Positions 24,791 to 36,085 of a stretch of 64,000 bases of DNA are shown here, piece by piece; within the stretch, counting starts at the first letter, position 1, and every line of letters starts with the position of its first letter. The stretch covers positions 12,106,052-12,170,051 of the forward strand of contig NC_089740.1 of the NCBI RefSeq assembly GCF_035083965.1. The letters are read 5' to 3'. The position numbers were made by a program, and so were the translations under genes. Origin of the DNA: Branchiostoma lanceolatum. Its lineage: Eukaryota > Chordata > Leptocardii > Amphioxiformes > Branchiostomatidae. Under the pieces are notes generated by a model. That model was not told where the DNA came from. It saw only the letters and a list, made by a program, of their open reading frames with translations, and did no database searches.

Positions 24791-24983
24791 TTAAATCCGA
24801 GCCGTCGTGTTACGCGCCGATTTGAGGCACAAGACATGGTCACGTAAAAACTCAATAGTCCTCGAATGAAAGGCCAAATCATGCATATAAATGTGTCCTC
24901 GTAATGTCAAGACGTTCCTCAAGCCCCTGCAATAAAGCGGGGTATCTAAACTTCTCCAAGAAGCAAGATTTCTCGAGTTAAAG

Positions 24984-25175
24984 ATGACCCATTTTCCAAG
25001 GTTTTCCCTATGGTTTAAGTATTACACTCCGGACCAAGAACGCACCATATGGGGGTTTCGCGGCATGTGGTTTGAGGGCGACACTCCACTGTTTCCGGGT
25101 CACACTCAGCGTGACGCAGAATACTGGCAAGACAAAGCAAATGAAATGTTTCGTGTTGATTCTGATGACAGTTGA
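24984..25175 (+). other. Unassigned 63-codon open frame inside the left terminal repeat
   Basis: ATG-started frame, rich in W/F/Y/D (for example WGFRGMWFEGD and AEYWQDKANEMF), so its composition looks protein-like. The mirrored right end does not keep the frame. It could be a decayed exon captured by the element or chance. No domain recognised. Confidence 0.2.
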
Positions 25176-25229
25176 CTGTGTTCGGGCGGGAAGCGCGCAA
25201 GGAGGCGGCCCAGTACACGTCTTAAAGTA

Positions 25230-25430
25230 ACGATGGCATTGTATATAATGTTCTGGCACACTTTCTAGTTATACTGTTAAAACTTTTGGCTTTTATACCC
25301 TCCGAATTATAACTTAAAACCGTTCCGTTGACAACGTTAAGATTGCATTATCAAACAGGTTATACCCGCCAACTTAAGACAGGTTTGATACTGTTCTTTA
25401 GCAAAACTTCGTAAGTGTTCTATAACATAC
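25230..25430 (+). repeat. Array-flanking block, copy 1
   Basis: About 200 bp resembling about 28,350-28,540 in the same orientation. Shared landmarks: GGCATTGTATATAATGT, CACACTTTCTAGTT, CTTATACCCT / TTTATACCCT, GATTGCATTAT / GAATTGCATTAT and CTAACTTAAGAC / CCAACTTAAGAC. Confidence 0.8.
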
Positions 25431-28095
25431 TTAAAATACTTTTCCGTTTCACGTCTGTACCTATATGGGTGTACACACGCCCTTTAGAAGGCAAGGTTGA
25501 AATTGGGTCAATGGAATGACCCAATTCTAAAAGGAAAACTTTCCGTACTACGTCCGTGCCTACATTGTTGTACACACGACCTTGAGAAAGCAAGATTGAA
25601 ATTGGGTCGATGGAATGACCCAATTCTAAAATGAAAACTTTACGTTTGACGCTCGTGCCTATATGGGTGTACACACGCCCTTGAGAATGAAGGTTGAAAA
25701 TTGGGTCAATGAAATGACCCAATTCTAAAAGGAAACTTTTCCGTCCTACGTCCGTGCCTATATGGGTGTACACACGCCCTTGAGAAAGCAAGGTTGAAAT
25801 TGGGTCAATGGAATGACCCAATTCTAAAATGAAAACTATTCTGTTTGACGTCCGTGCCTATATGGGTTATACACGCCCTTGACAAAGCAAGGTTGAAAAT
25901 TGGGTCAATGAAATGACCCAATTCTAAAAGGAAAACTTTCCGTCCTACGTCCTTGCCTACATGGGTGTAACGTTACACACGCCCTTGAGAAGGCGAGGTT
26001 GACATTGGGTCAATGGAATGACCCAATTCTAAAATGAAAACTTTTCCGTCCTGCGTCCGTGCCTATATGGGTGTACACACGCCCTTGGGAAAGCAAGGTT
26101 GAAATTGGGTCCATGGAATGACCCAATTCTAAAATGAAAACTTTCCGTCCTACCTCCGTGCCTACATTGTTGTACACACGACCTTGAGAAAGCAAGGTTG
26201 AAATTGGGTCAATGGAAATTCTAAAAAGAAAACTTTCCGCCCTACGTCCGTGCCTACATTGTTGTACACACGACCTTGAGAAAGCAAGGTTAAAATTGGG
26301 TCGATGGAATGACCCAATTCTAAAATAAAAACTTTACGTTTGACGCTCGTGCCTATATAGGTGTACACACGCCCTTGAGAAGGCGAGGTTGACATTGGGT
26401 CAATGGAATGATCCAATTCTATAATGAAACTTCTCCGTCCTACGTCCGTGCCTATATGGGTGTACACACGCCCTTGAGAAAGCAAGGTTGAATTTGGGTC
26501 AATGGAATGACCCAATTCTAAAATGAAAACTATTCTGTTTGACGTCCGTGCCTATATGGGTTATACACGCCCTTGACAAAGCAAGGTTGAAAATTGGGTC
26601 AATGAAATGACCCAATTCTAAAAGGAAAACTTTCCTTCCTACGTCCGTGCCTACATGGGTGTAACGTTACACACGTCCTTGAGAAGGTGAGGTTGACATT
26701 GGGTCAATGGAATGACCCAATTCTAAAATGAAAACTTTTCCGTCCTACGTCCGTGCCTATATGGGTGTACACACGACCTTGAGAAGCCAAGGTTGAAATT
26801 GGGTCAATGGAATGACCCAATACTAAAATGAAAACTATTCTGTTTGACGTCCGTGCCTATATGGGTGTACACACGCCCTTGAGGAGCCAACGTTGACATT
26901 GGGTCAATGGAATGACCCAATTCTATAATGAAAACTTTTCCGATTGACGCCCGTACCTATATGGGTGTACACACGCCCTTGAGAAAGCAAAGTTGAAAAT
27001 TGGGTCAATGGAATGACCCAATTCTAAAAGGAAAACTTTTTTCGTCCTACGTCCGTGCCTACATGGGTGTAACGTTACACACGCCCTTGAGAAGGCGAGG
27101 TTGACATTGGGTCAATGGAATGACCTAATTCTAAAATGAAAACTTTTCCGTTTGACGTCCGTGCCTATATGGGTGTACAAACGACCTTGAGAAGCCAAGG
27201 TTGACATTGGGTCAATGGAATGACCCGATTCTAAAAGGAAAACTATTCTGTTTGACGTCCGTACCTATATGAGTGTACACACGCCCTTGACAAAGCAAGG
27301 TTGAAAATTGGGTCAATGAAATGACCCAAGTCCAAAATGAAAACTTTCCGTCCTACGTCCGTGCCTATATGGGTGTGTACACGCCCTTGAGAAGGCGAGG
27401 TTGATATTGGGTCAATGGAATGACCCAATTCTAAAAGGAAAACTTTCCGTCCTACGTCCGTGCCTACATTGTTGTACACACGACCTTGAGAAAGCAAGGT
27501 TGAAATTGGGTCGATGGAATGACCCAATTCTAAAATGAAAACTTTTACGTTTGACGCTCATGCCTATATGGATGTACACACGCCCTTGACAAAGCAAGGT
27601 TGAAAATTGGGTCAATGAAATGACCCAATTCTAAAAGGAAAACTTTCCGTCCAACGTCCGTGCCTACATGGGTGTAACGTTACACACGCCCTTGAGAAGG
27701 GGAGGTTGGCATTGGGTCAATGGAATGACCCAATTCTAAAATGAAAACTTTTCCGTTTGACGCCCGTACCTATATGGGTGTACACATGCCCTTGAGAAGC
27801 CAAGGTTGAAATTGGGTCAATGAAATGACCCAATTCTAAAATGATAACTTTTCCGTTTGACGTCCGTGCCTATATGGGAGTACACACGGCCCTGGGAAGC
27901 CAAGGTTGAAATTGGGTCAATGGAATGACCCAATTCTAAAATGAAAACTTTTCCGTTTGACGTCCGTGCCTATATGGGTGTACACACCCGCTTGAGAAGG
28001 CGTGGTTGAAATTGGGTCAATAGAATGACCCAATTCTAAATGAAAACTTTTACTTTGACGCCCGTGCCTATATGGGTGTACACACGCCCTTAAGC
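25430..28095 (-). repeat. Satellite array, left arm (about 100-bp unit)
   Basis: Roughly 27 units. Each contains the mirrored core AATTGGGTCA-6 bases-TGACCCAATT, the palindrome GTGTACAC and a GACGTC/TACGTC site. Many units are 99-101 bp, so long repetitive frames stay open (recurring peptide HSIDPISTLLSQGRVYTHIG); these are not genes. A variant with GTGTAACGTTACAC recurs at about 25,967, 26,659, 27,066 and 27,673, showing higher-order structure. Confidence 0.95.
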
Positions 28096-28345
28096 CGGCG
28101 TCAATATTCATGCGAGCGTCGGCCGAATTCGTAGATCGCCCAAAGCTCGCCGAATTTCAAAATCGCCCGAGCATATTTAGATCAATTTGATTTCTAGAAA
28201 TCGACCGAAGCCAGCGTAATCGACAGAACGTCGACCGTCCTTCGGCCGAAAATACCCATTTGGAGCTCGCCGACACGTCGGCCGAGCTTAATTCTTGATT
28301 TGTGACGGGGGTTTAAGATGGCAAGGTTAAATTGCGTCAATAGAA
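28096..28345. other. Unique core between the satellite arms
   Basis: GC-richer sequence with repeated GCCGA/TCGGC words (GCGTCGGCCGAATTC, AGCTCGCCGA, ACGTCGGCCGAGC). No open frame of interest. Confidence 0.4.
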
Positions 28346-28349
28346 CGAG

Positions 28350-28545
28350 GGCATTGTATATAATGTCCTAACACACTTTCTAGTTTACACTGTTTTCAGC
28401 TCTTATACCCTGAAAATCATAGCTAAGAGCGTTCCTTAAGAACGTTTAGAATTGCATTATTAAGCGGGTTCTATCCGCTAACTTAAGACGGGAAACTCTT
28501 GTTTGGAAAAGTTTGTAAGTTCTATTCCATACGTGTGAGTTTTCA
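28350..28545 (+). repeat. Array-flanking block, copy 2
   Basis: Direct (not inverted) relative of 25,230-25,430. It is followed by degenerate satellite units to about 28,790 before the regular array begins. Confidence 0.8.
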
Positions 28546-28789
28546 TTGTTAGGAACTTACGGTCGTACACTGTAAGGACGGAATGTTTTTTGCACTCTTA
28601 GTGGCTTTTGTGTAATTTATACCCATATAACTTCTTTCCAAGCAGAGGTCATGGGGGAAGATTGACTTTTTTTATCATATGCCTCGTTGGTTATACACCC
28701 ACTTAGGACGGACAATTCTTTTATGTCCGAACTGTTGCGATCCTTTGAAGCGGTTTCAACTTTGCACTCTTAAGGGATTGTTTATATAC

Positions 28790-31700
28790 ACTGGTCCAAT
28801 TTCAACCGTGCATTCTAAAGGGCGTGTTCATACCCCTACAGGCACGGATGTAGGACGGAAAAGTTTTCATTTTAGAATTGGGTCATTCCATTGACCCAAT
28901 TTCAACCTTGCCTTCTCAAGGGCGTGTGTACACCAATATAAATACGGACGTCAAACGGAAAGTCTTTTATTTAGGAATTGGGTCATTCCATGGACCCAAT
29001 GTCAACCTTGGCTTCTCAAGGGCGTGTGTACACCCATATAGGTACAGACGTCGAACGGAAAAGTCTTTGTTTATAGAATTGGGTCATTCCATGGACCCAA
29101 TGTCAACCTTGGCTTCTCAAGGGCGTGTGTACACCCATATAGGCACGGACGTCAAACTTAAAAGTACTTCATTTCAGAATTGGGTCATTCCATAGACCCA
29201 TTTTCAACCTTGCCTTCTCAAGGACGTGTGTACACCCATATAGGCACGGATGTAGGACGGAAAAGTTTTGATTTTAGAATTGGATCATTCCATTGACCTA
29301 ATGTCAACCCTGGCTTCTGAAGGCCGTGTGTACACCCATATAGGCACGGACGTCAAACTTAAAAGTACTTCATTTTGGAATTGGTTCATTCCATAGACCC
29401 AATTTCAACTTTGGCTTCTCAATGTCGTGTATACACCCATATAGGCACAGACGTCAAACGGAATGTTTTCATTTTAGAATTGGGTCATTCTATTGACCCA
29501 ATTTTAACCTTGCCCTCTCAAGGGCGTGTGTACACCCAACATAGGCACGGGCGTAGGACGGAAAAGTTTTCATTATAGAATTGGGTCGTTCCATTGACCC
29601 AATTTCAACCTTGCCTTTTCAAGGGCGTGTGTACACCCATATAGGTACGGACGTCAAACGGAAAAGTTTTCATTTTAGAATTGGGTCATTCCATTGACCC
29701 AATGTCAACCTTGGCTTCTCAAGGCCGTGTGTACACCCATATAGGCACGGACGTCAAACTTAAAAGTACTTCATTTCAGAATTGGGTCATTCCATAGACC
29801 CATTTTCAACCTTGCCTTCTCAAGGGCGTGTGTACACCCATATAGGCACGGATGTAGGACGGAAAAGTTTTAATTTTAGAATTGGATCATTCCATTGACC
29901 TAATGTCAACCTTGGCTTCTGAAGGCCGTGTGTACACCCATGTAGGCACGGACGTCAAACTTAAAAGTACTTCATTTTGGAATTGGTTCATTCCATAGAC
30001 CCAATTTCAACTTTGGCTTCTCAATGTCGTGTATACACCCATATAGGCACAGACGTCAATAGAATGTTTTCATTTTAGAATTGGGTCATTCTATTGACCC
30101 AATTTTAACCTTGCCCTCTCAAGGGCGTGTGTACACCAACATAGGCACGGACGTAGGACGGAAAAGTTTTCATTATAGATTTGGGTCGTTCCATTGACCC
30201 GATTTCAACCTTGCCTTTTCAAGGGCGTGTGTACACCCATATAAGTACGGACGTCAAACGGAAAAGTTTTCATTTTAGAATTGGGTCATTCCATTGACCC
30301 AATGTCAACCTTGGCTTCTCAAGGCCGTGTGTACACCCATATAGGTACGGACGTCAAACGGAAAAGTTTTCATTTTAGAATTGGGTCATTCCATAGACCC
30401 ATTTTCAACCTTGCCTTCTGAAGTGCGTGTGTACACCCATATAGGCACGGACGTTAAACGGAAAAGTTTTCATTTTGGAATTGGTTCATTCCATAGACCC
30501 AATTTCAACTTTGGCTTCTCAATGTCGTGTATACACCCATATAGGCACAGACGTCAAACGGAATGTTTTCATTTTAGAATTGGGTCATTCTATTGACCCA
30601 ATTTTAACCTTGCCCTCTCAAGGGCGTGTGTACACCAACATAGGCACGGACGTAGGACGGAAAAGTTTTCATTATAGAATTGGGTCGTTCCATTGACCCG
30701 ATTTCAACCTTGCCTTTTCAAGGGCGTGTGTACACCCATATAGGCACGGACGTAGGACGGAAAAGTTAAAGTTTTAGAGTTGGGTCATTCCATTGACTCA
30801 ATTACAACCTTGCCTTCTCAAGGGCGTGTGCACACCAACGTAGGCACGGGCGTAGGACAGAAAAGTTTTTGATTATAGAATTGAGTCATTCCATTGACCC
30901 AATTTCAACCTGGCCCTCTCAATGGCGTGTGTACACCAACATAGGCACGGACGTAGGAAGGAAAAGTTTTCATTATAGAATTTTGGTTCATTCCATTGAC
31001 CCAATTTCAACCTTGCCTTTTTAAGGGCGTGTGTACACTCATATAGGCACGGACGTCGAACGGAAAAAGTTTTCATTATAGAATATTGGGTCATTCCATT
31101 GACCAAATGTCAACCTTGCCTTTTCAAGGCCGTGTGTACACCCATATGGGCACAGACGTCGAACGGAAAAGTTTTTATTTTAGAATTGGGTCATTCCATT
31201 GACCCAATTTCAACCTTGGCATGTCAAGGGTGTGTGTACACCCATATAGACACGGACGTCAAATGTAGAAGTACTTCATTTTAGAATTGGGTCATTCCAT
31301 TGACTCAATTTCAACCTTGGCTTCTCAAGGGCGTGTGTACACCAACATAAGCACGGCGTAGGACAGAAAAGTCTCTGATTTTAGAATTGGTTCATTCCAT
31401 GGACCTAATTTCAACTTTGGCTTCTCAATGTAGTGTGTACACCCATATAGGTACGGACGTCAAACGGAATGTTTTCATTTTAGAATTGGGTCATTCCATT
31501 GACCCAATTTCAACCTTGCCCTCTCGAGGGCGTGTGTACACCCATATAGTCACGGACGGCAAACGGAAAAGTTTTCCTTTTTTTGAATTGGGTCATTCCA
31601 TTGACCCAATGTCAACCTTGCCTTCTCAAGGGCGTGCGTACACTCATATAGGCACGGACGTAGGACGGAAAAGTTTTGATTTTAGAATTGGGTCAATCCA

Positions 31701-31995
31701 TTGACCCAATTTCAACCTTGCATTCTCAAGGGCCTGTGTACACCCATATAGGCACGGGCGTCAAATGGAAAAGTTTTCATTTTAGAATTGGGTCATACCA
31801 TTGACCCAATGTCAACCTTGGCTTCTCAAGGTCGTGTGTACACCCATATAGGCACGGGCGTCAAACGTAAAAGTTTTGATTTTAGAATTGGGTCATTCCA
31901 TAGACCCAATTTCAACCTTGCTTTTTCAAGGGCGTGTGTACACCCATATAGGCACGGACGTCAAACGGAAAATTCTTTCATTTTAGAATTGGGTC
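28790..31995 (+). repeat. Satellite array, right arm (about 100-bp unit)
   Basis: Roughly 32 units, the reverse complement of the left-arm unit. Blocks recur at about 600 bp (GGATCATTCCATTGACCTAA at about 29,283 and 29,884). The array stops abruptly at ATTGGGTC near 31,997, where the right terminal sequence begins. The open frames over it are repeat artefacts. Confidence 0.95.
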
Positions 31996-32606
31996 TGCTT
32001 TCATGAAGGTTGCCTCCAGAGTGCCGAAGCCACCGTCTTCTTTGGGCTTCTCCAACTTTTACCGGAACTCAGCCCCCTATGTCTCAACTGCTTCTGAGCA
32101 TATACGTACAAGCTTACCGCAGCGAGCACAGACACTTTTAGGTGACGTATGCCCGGTAGGTGTCGTCTGTTCCGTACTGGGCGCCCAGTAAGGAGCCGGT
32201 TACATTTGTTTATTTGCACTGCATGACAAATTCTAAAATAAGAAAAGTATTCTAACATATCTTTGGATAGAACGTGAAGATTGACCACACTTCCGTGTTC
32301 GGCCGCAAGCCCTTCTGCTACGACCCGGAAGTAAATTACGCCTGATAATGCTGAAACGGTAGCACGGAAACCCCCATGCAGTGCGAAATCTACGACAGAA
32401 TTTAACACAAGAAGGCTCATTTGGGGCCAACTTTGAGTGTGCAAATCTCGTTCGAAAATTATATTTGGATCTCCAAGTGTATCGCAGGAGCTTAGACAGC
32501 TTCTTGACATTACAGGGACACAGTTATATGCATGATTTGGCCTTTCGTGCGAGATCTATTGAGTTTTTACGTGACCATGTCTTGTGCCTCAAATCGGCGC
32601 GTAACA

Positions 32607-34060
32607 GCCGTCAGATAGAAGCGCCACCTATCAAAATATGAATGCTAACCATATTGCAGGAGCTTGATGGATTACTCATCAGGTAACCTAATACCGCATT
32701 ATATATATTATTGAACTTTATATAATACATGTACCACCAAAGTAATGCAGATGCATGTTTATATGAATCTAGCATAATAGGGATGGAATACCCTTCGTTG
32801 AAAGACCAGAATATCAAGAATTTATCAAAACTACTAGCAAATTAACTTGTTTTCACATTTTTATGATTTCATTCCCATTTGCTGTGGAATTTCCGTTTGC
32901 CTTTTTTGTCGTTTTTTTTTTAAACTTTTTTTTAATTCAAAAGTAAAATGTCAGCCATCTTTTCTTTTTTTAGTGCACGCGATTCAATATAACGCTCATC
33001 GTATCGTGACAGTTATCGGACTTTGGACCTCACGCGTTCATTCAATATGATTAAGGGCCCGGCAGTCACGTTCGTCGTTCCTATAGGTTTACTACAGGAC
33101 GTCACGGTCATCCGACAGTCGTAGGTTCGTCCTGCAAAATTCGGCTGTCTTGTGACAAGTTTGTAGATATAAACTGCAGCTGCCACGGTCAAAGATATAA
33201 ATCTAACTGCTGCATAAACACACGTGACATGTGAAACTGTGTGAGTACAGGCTGGTCTCATTCGTCATACGATATATCAAATTTAGTTATAGATTTTATG
33301 ATAGTGACTGCAAGCTCAGAGGCAGCCGTGGATGAGTAATACAAGATCTAGTTGTCTCGTGACCGAAAAGATCGTCGTATATCCTTGTTATTGTCGGGTC
33401 TGGCATAGTCGCTGAAGGTGCAAAAAATCGGGCGACGACTCACTATACGTACGGATGTGACAGCGACTTTTATCTCACGGTCATTGGTTTGCAATAAATG
33501 TTCTTCACGCGATGAGCAATCAGCAACGCACCAACACAGACCATTCCAGCAGCCATTTTTCATGCAAATGGTGAAATTGAGATTTTATTTTCAGATTTAC
33601 AAACGATTTCTTTTTCGAAGTTTCTCATTTTGACGTTATCTTACGTAACGGGTGGATCTTTTGAATTGCCGGCACCGATAAGAAGTCAATTATATTATAG
33701 TCTGCCCGCTACTCGCACGGTTGCGTAATGATATACCAAAGGACATCGTTGCCATTTATGACATCTATACATTGCCGAAATGAGAAAATGAATTGAACGG
33801 CGGATGGTAAATGCTTGGAAAGTCCACCAAATTTGGTGAATTTTCTCAATTAAATAAACAAACAAATAAGAACCTGATGGAAAAAATGAAGAGCTACGTG
33901 AATTTTCCTTCAGAGTTAAATGCACTGAATAGATAAAGTTTCCTACAACTTTTTTTAATTGTTTAAGAAAGTTCCGGAATCGGTAAAAAGCCTTGCAGCT
34001 GTTTGGGGCAAATCGCCTCATACTCACGACTCGTCATAGCATGACGTAATACACAGGAAT
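32607..34060. other. Intergenic region between the foldback element and the ZFAND promoter
   Basis: A/T-rich. Short frames on both strands, including a minus-strand frame at 33,695-34,027, show no motif or convincing splice sites. No gene called. Confidence 0.4.
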
Positions 34061-34101
34061 TCCAGCCTTAGCCAATCAGCGCCAAGGATCCGGTCACGTG
34101 A
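34042..34101. promoter_or_regulatory. Likely ZFAND gene promoter: CRE-like, CCAAT and E-box sites
   Basis: TGACGTAA near 34,042, CCAAT at 34,072-34,076 and TCACGTGA at 34,094-34,101 cluster within 60 bp, just before a plausible non-coding first exon. No TATA box is seen. Confidence 0.4.
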
Positions 34102-34129
34102 CTACCCAGAAATAGCTTGTACGTCGGCA

Positions 34130-34234
34130 GGACTACGTTGCAAAGGAAAGACGGAGGGTTGTTGTTAAATCTTTTCCTACGTTTTCTTGAGTTTCTAGCG
34201 TATATTATCCAATTCTAAAGGATCCAGATAGCAG
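34130..34234 (+). other. Candidate non-coding first exon of the ZFAND gene
   Basis: The stretch ends in a consensus donor (CAG then GTAAGC at 34,235). The next coding exon has its acceptor just before 37,414 (CCCAGCAG). This implies a 5' UTR exon and an intron of about 3.2 kb (34,235-37,413) with no other gene seen in it. The 5' limit is a guess. Confidence 0.4.
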
Positions 34235-35689
34235 GTAAGCCAGTTTATACTACGATTAAGGCACGTAAGGGGTGTTGTGGCGATGTAGTGTTGGTTTATG
34301 TCGTTTTTTTCGGGATGTATTTTTTGTTGAATATGTCTAAACACATCCGGATGACCCCCCTCCCTCCCCACAACCTCCAATTTGTAGCTTAGTCATTCTA
34401 TAATATCGTGAATCATGATCGTTTTACACCGGATATACACTCTTCCTAGTATACAAGACTCGCCTTTGGTCTACAAACTTTACCTACGTGAATCCTGTCA
34501 CATTTTTGGGTCAAATTTTGTAGAATTGAAAAGAGAAAAACAGGTTCTAGCCGTTCTGTAGAACGGGGATTGTTAGATTGTAACAAAATTCCAAAAAAAA
34601 TCGGATGTTGTTTTTTTAGAGCAACGGCCTTCCCCTGACTCTACCGAAAGTCGCTACGATGCTTCGTTTTTAGGTAGCTGATACATCTAAAACGTAAAAT
34701 GTTCTCATTTTAGCAGATCGATCTCTTAATTTCTTGGTTTTTATATGGTTGTTACGTGGGGGCGATGTAAAATGAAGACAACACAACACAGATGTTTTGT
34801 CGGTGTCTCGGGACTTTAAATTTGAGCGATTTTAGGACATACTCGGAGTAAAAAATATGATTCTTCGTCTAACGTCCTAAAAATTTTATGAAAATTAATT
34901 GATAGATAAAACGCCAGACGTGACTATACGTGAGTTCAGCCCAGTGTACTATGTCCTATTGGGAAATAATTTATTTGTTTTTTCAGAGGTCATTTTTTCG
35001 AAGTATTGTCCCCAGTTTTCCCTTTTAAAGCATGCATATTGAAGTAGAAACTATATAAGATCTCAACTGATGTATGTAGTATTGTTTATATCATAACTGT
35101 ATTGAATTTAGCATTGAAAGAAAAGCAGAAGTAGTTGAGAAAGCAGGAAATGGGGGGGGGCAGGTTGTTACTAGTATGTACGACTAATCGTAGTCACAGA
35201 AAAGACTTTCTTCAATTCTTGATGCCAAAAATATATGAGTGTTTTAGGGTTGCTACATGTCCTGAATTGTGCATGTATCAAGGTGCTGAATTTTCGTCAA
35301 ATAGAATAAAAATGAAGTGGCGAACTCGACAAAAGAGGGCAAAAATACTCTATTCTAGTCTCGCTTGATAATACTTTATAGATTCTAAACCCCAAATAGA
35401 CTACATATTGTATTCAACAATTGTTAAAGTCCTTACATGCATACCCTGCTACAATGTAACTTATTAAGTCAAATACCTTATACAACAAAGAGTAAAATTC
35501 TGACTGCAAACATTGCATAACTGTGTACGTACACCCGGCACCCACAATGATGGTTTGACGTACGTTTATGTAGCTACAGGACTTAAAAGGTATCTTATTT
35601 TTAGCATTTTGCGAGCATGCTTATGTAACTGAAGGGCGGCCAACCAAAGACCCGATGGTATATGTTGTTTTCGTACATGTAACTGCCAC

Positions 35690-36085
35690 TAGGCAACTCA
35701 AGAACCGGGGCAAAAAAATCGTTTTTTAGTAGGTGCACTGGTGAACCCCAAAATTCAGGTGCACAGAACAAATATGGGGTGCACAGCATAGAATGAAGTA
35801 GATTTTCAGCAAAACATAATTACAAACCTTACTGACGTCAGCACTTGAATATGAAATTCTATAGCTAATATTAAACAAGTACAACATATAATACAACAAC
35901 GGTTTTCGTATTTATTCTGACAATTGAATGTAATAATATGCTGTGTACAGTACAATATTTTGGAGATACGGGTAACCCTGGACAAATATCTACTGTCTGT
36001 GTAGGTGCACCAGTGCAGTACAAAAATTAGGTACACCGCTTCAATTCATCTTTAGCCTAGGTGCAGCAAAATGCATATGCACCCA
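35690..36085. repeat. GGTGCAC-rich repeat in ZFAND intron 1
   Basis: Motifs GGTGCACTGGTG, AGGTGCACAG, GGGTGCACAG, AGGTGCACCAGTGC and AGGTGCAGC recur, some mirrored. Frames across it on the minus strand are judged artefacts. Confidence 0.4.

Larger units (their letters stand above)
24808..32606. mobile_element. Foldback-like element with terminal inverted repeats and satellite arms
   Basis: The ends are mirrored. The left end begins TGTTACGCGCCGATTTGAGG and the right end closes with its complement; the first 51 bp are identical, and similarity stays high to about 110 bp, then decays toward the arrays. The flanks show a near-matching target duplication: GCCGTCG at 24,801-24,807 and GCCGTCA at 32,607-32,613. 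Inside are two arrays of a satellite of about 100 bp in opposite orientation (about 25,430-28,095 and 28,790-31,995), with a unique core of about 700 bp between them. No transposase is recognisable. The plan (long inverted termini built of tandem repeats) is that of foldback elements, but the superfamily cannot be named from the ends. Confidence 0.8.

Noticed and set aside
25420-31710. Many long open frames encoding repeats such as HSIDPISTLLSQGRVYTHIG on both arms
   Set aside because: They follow the satellite of about 100 bp (often 99 bp, so the frame stays open), occur in mirrored arrays, shift frame between units and have no start, splice or domain context.
32001-32510. 169-codon minus-strand frame at the right end of the foldback element
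   Set aside because: It overlaps the diverged right terminal repeat. The mirrored left terminus does not preserve the frame, and no motif is seen.
33695-34027. 110-codon minus-strand frame beside the ZFAND promoter
   Set aside because: No recognisable domain, basic/aromatic composition typical of AT-rich non-coding sequence; a divergent transcript cannot be excluded but is not supported.
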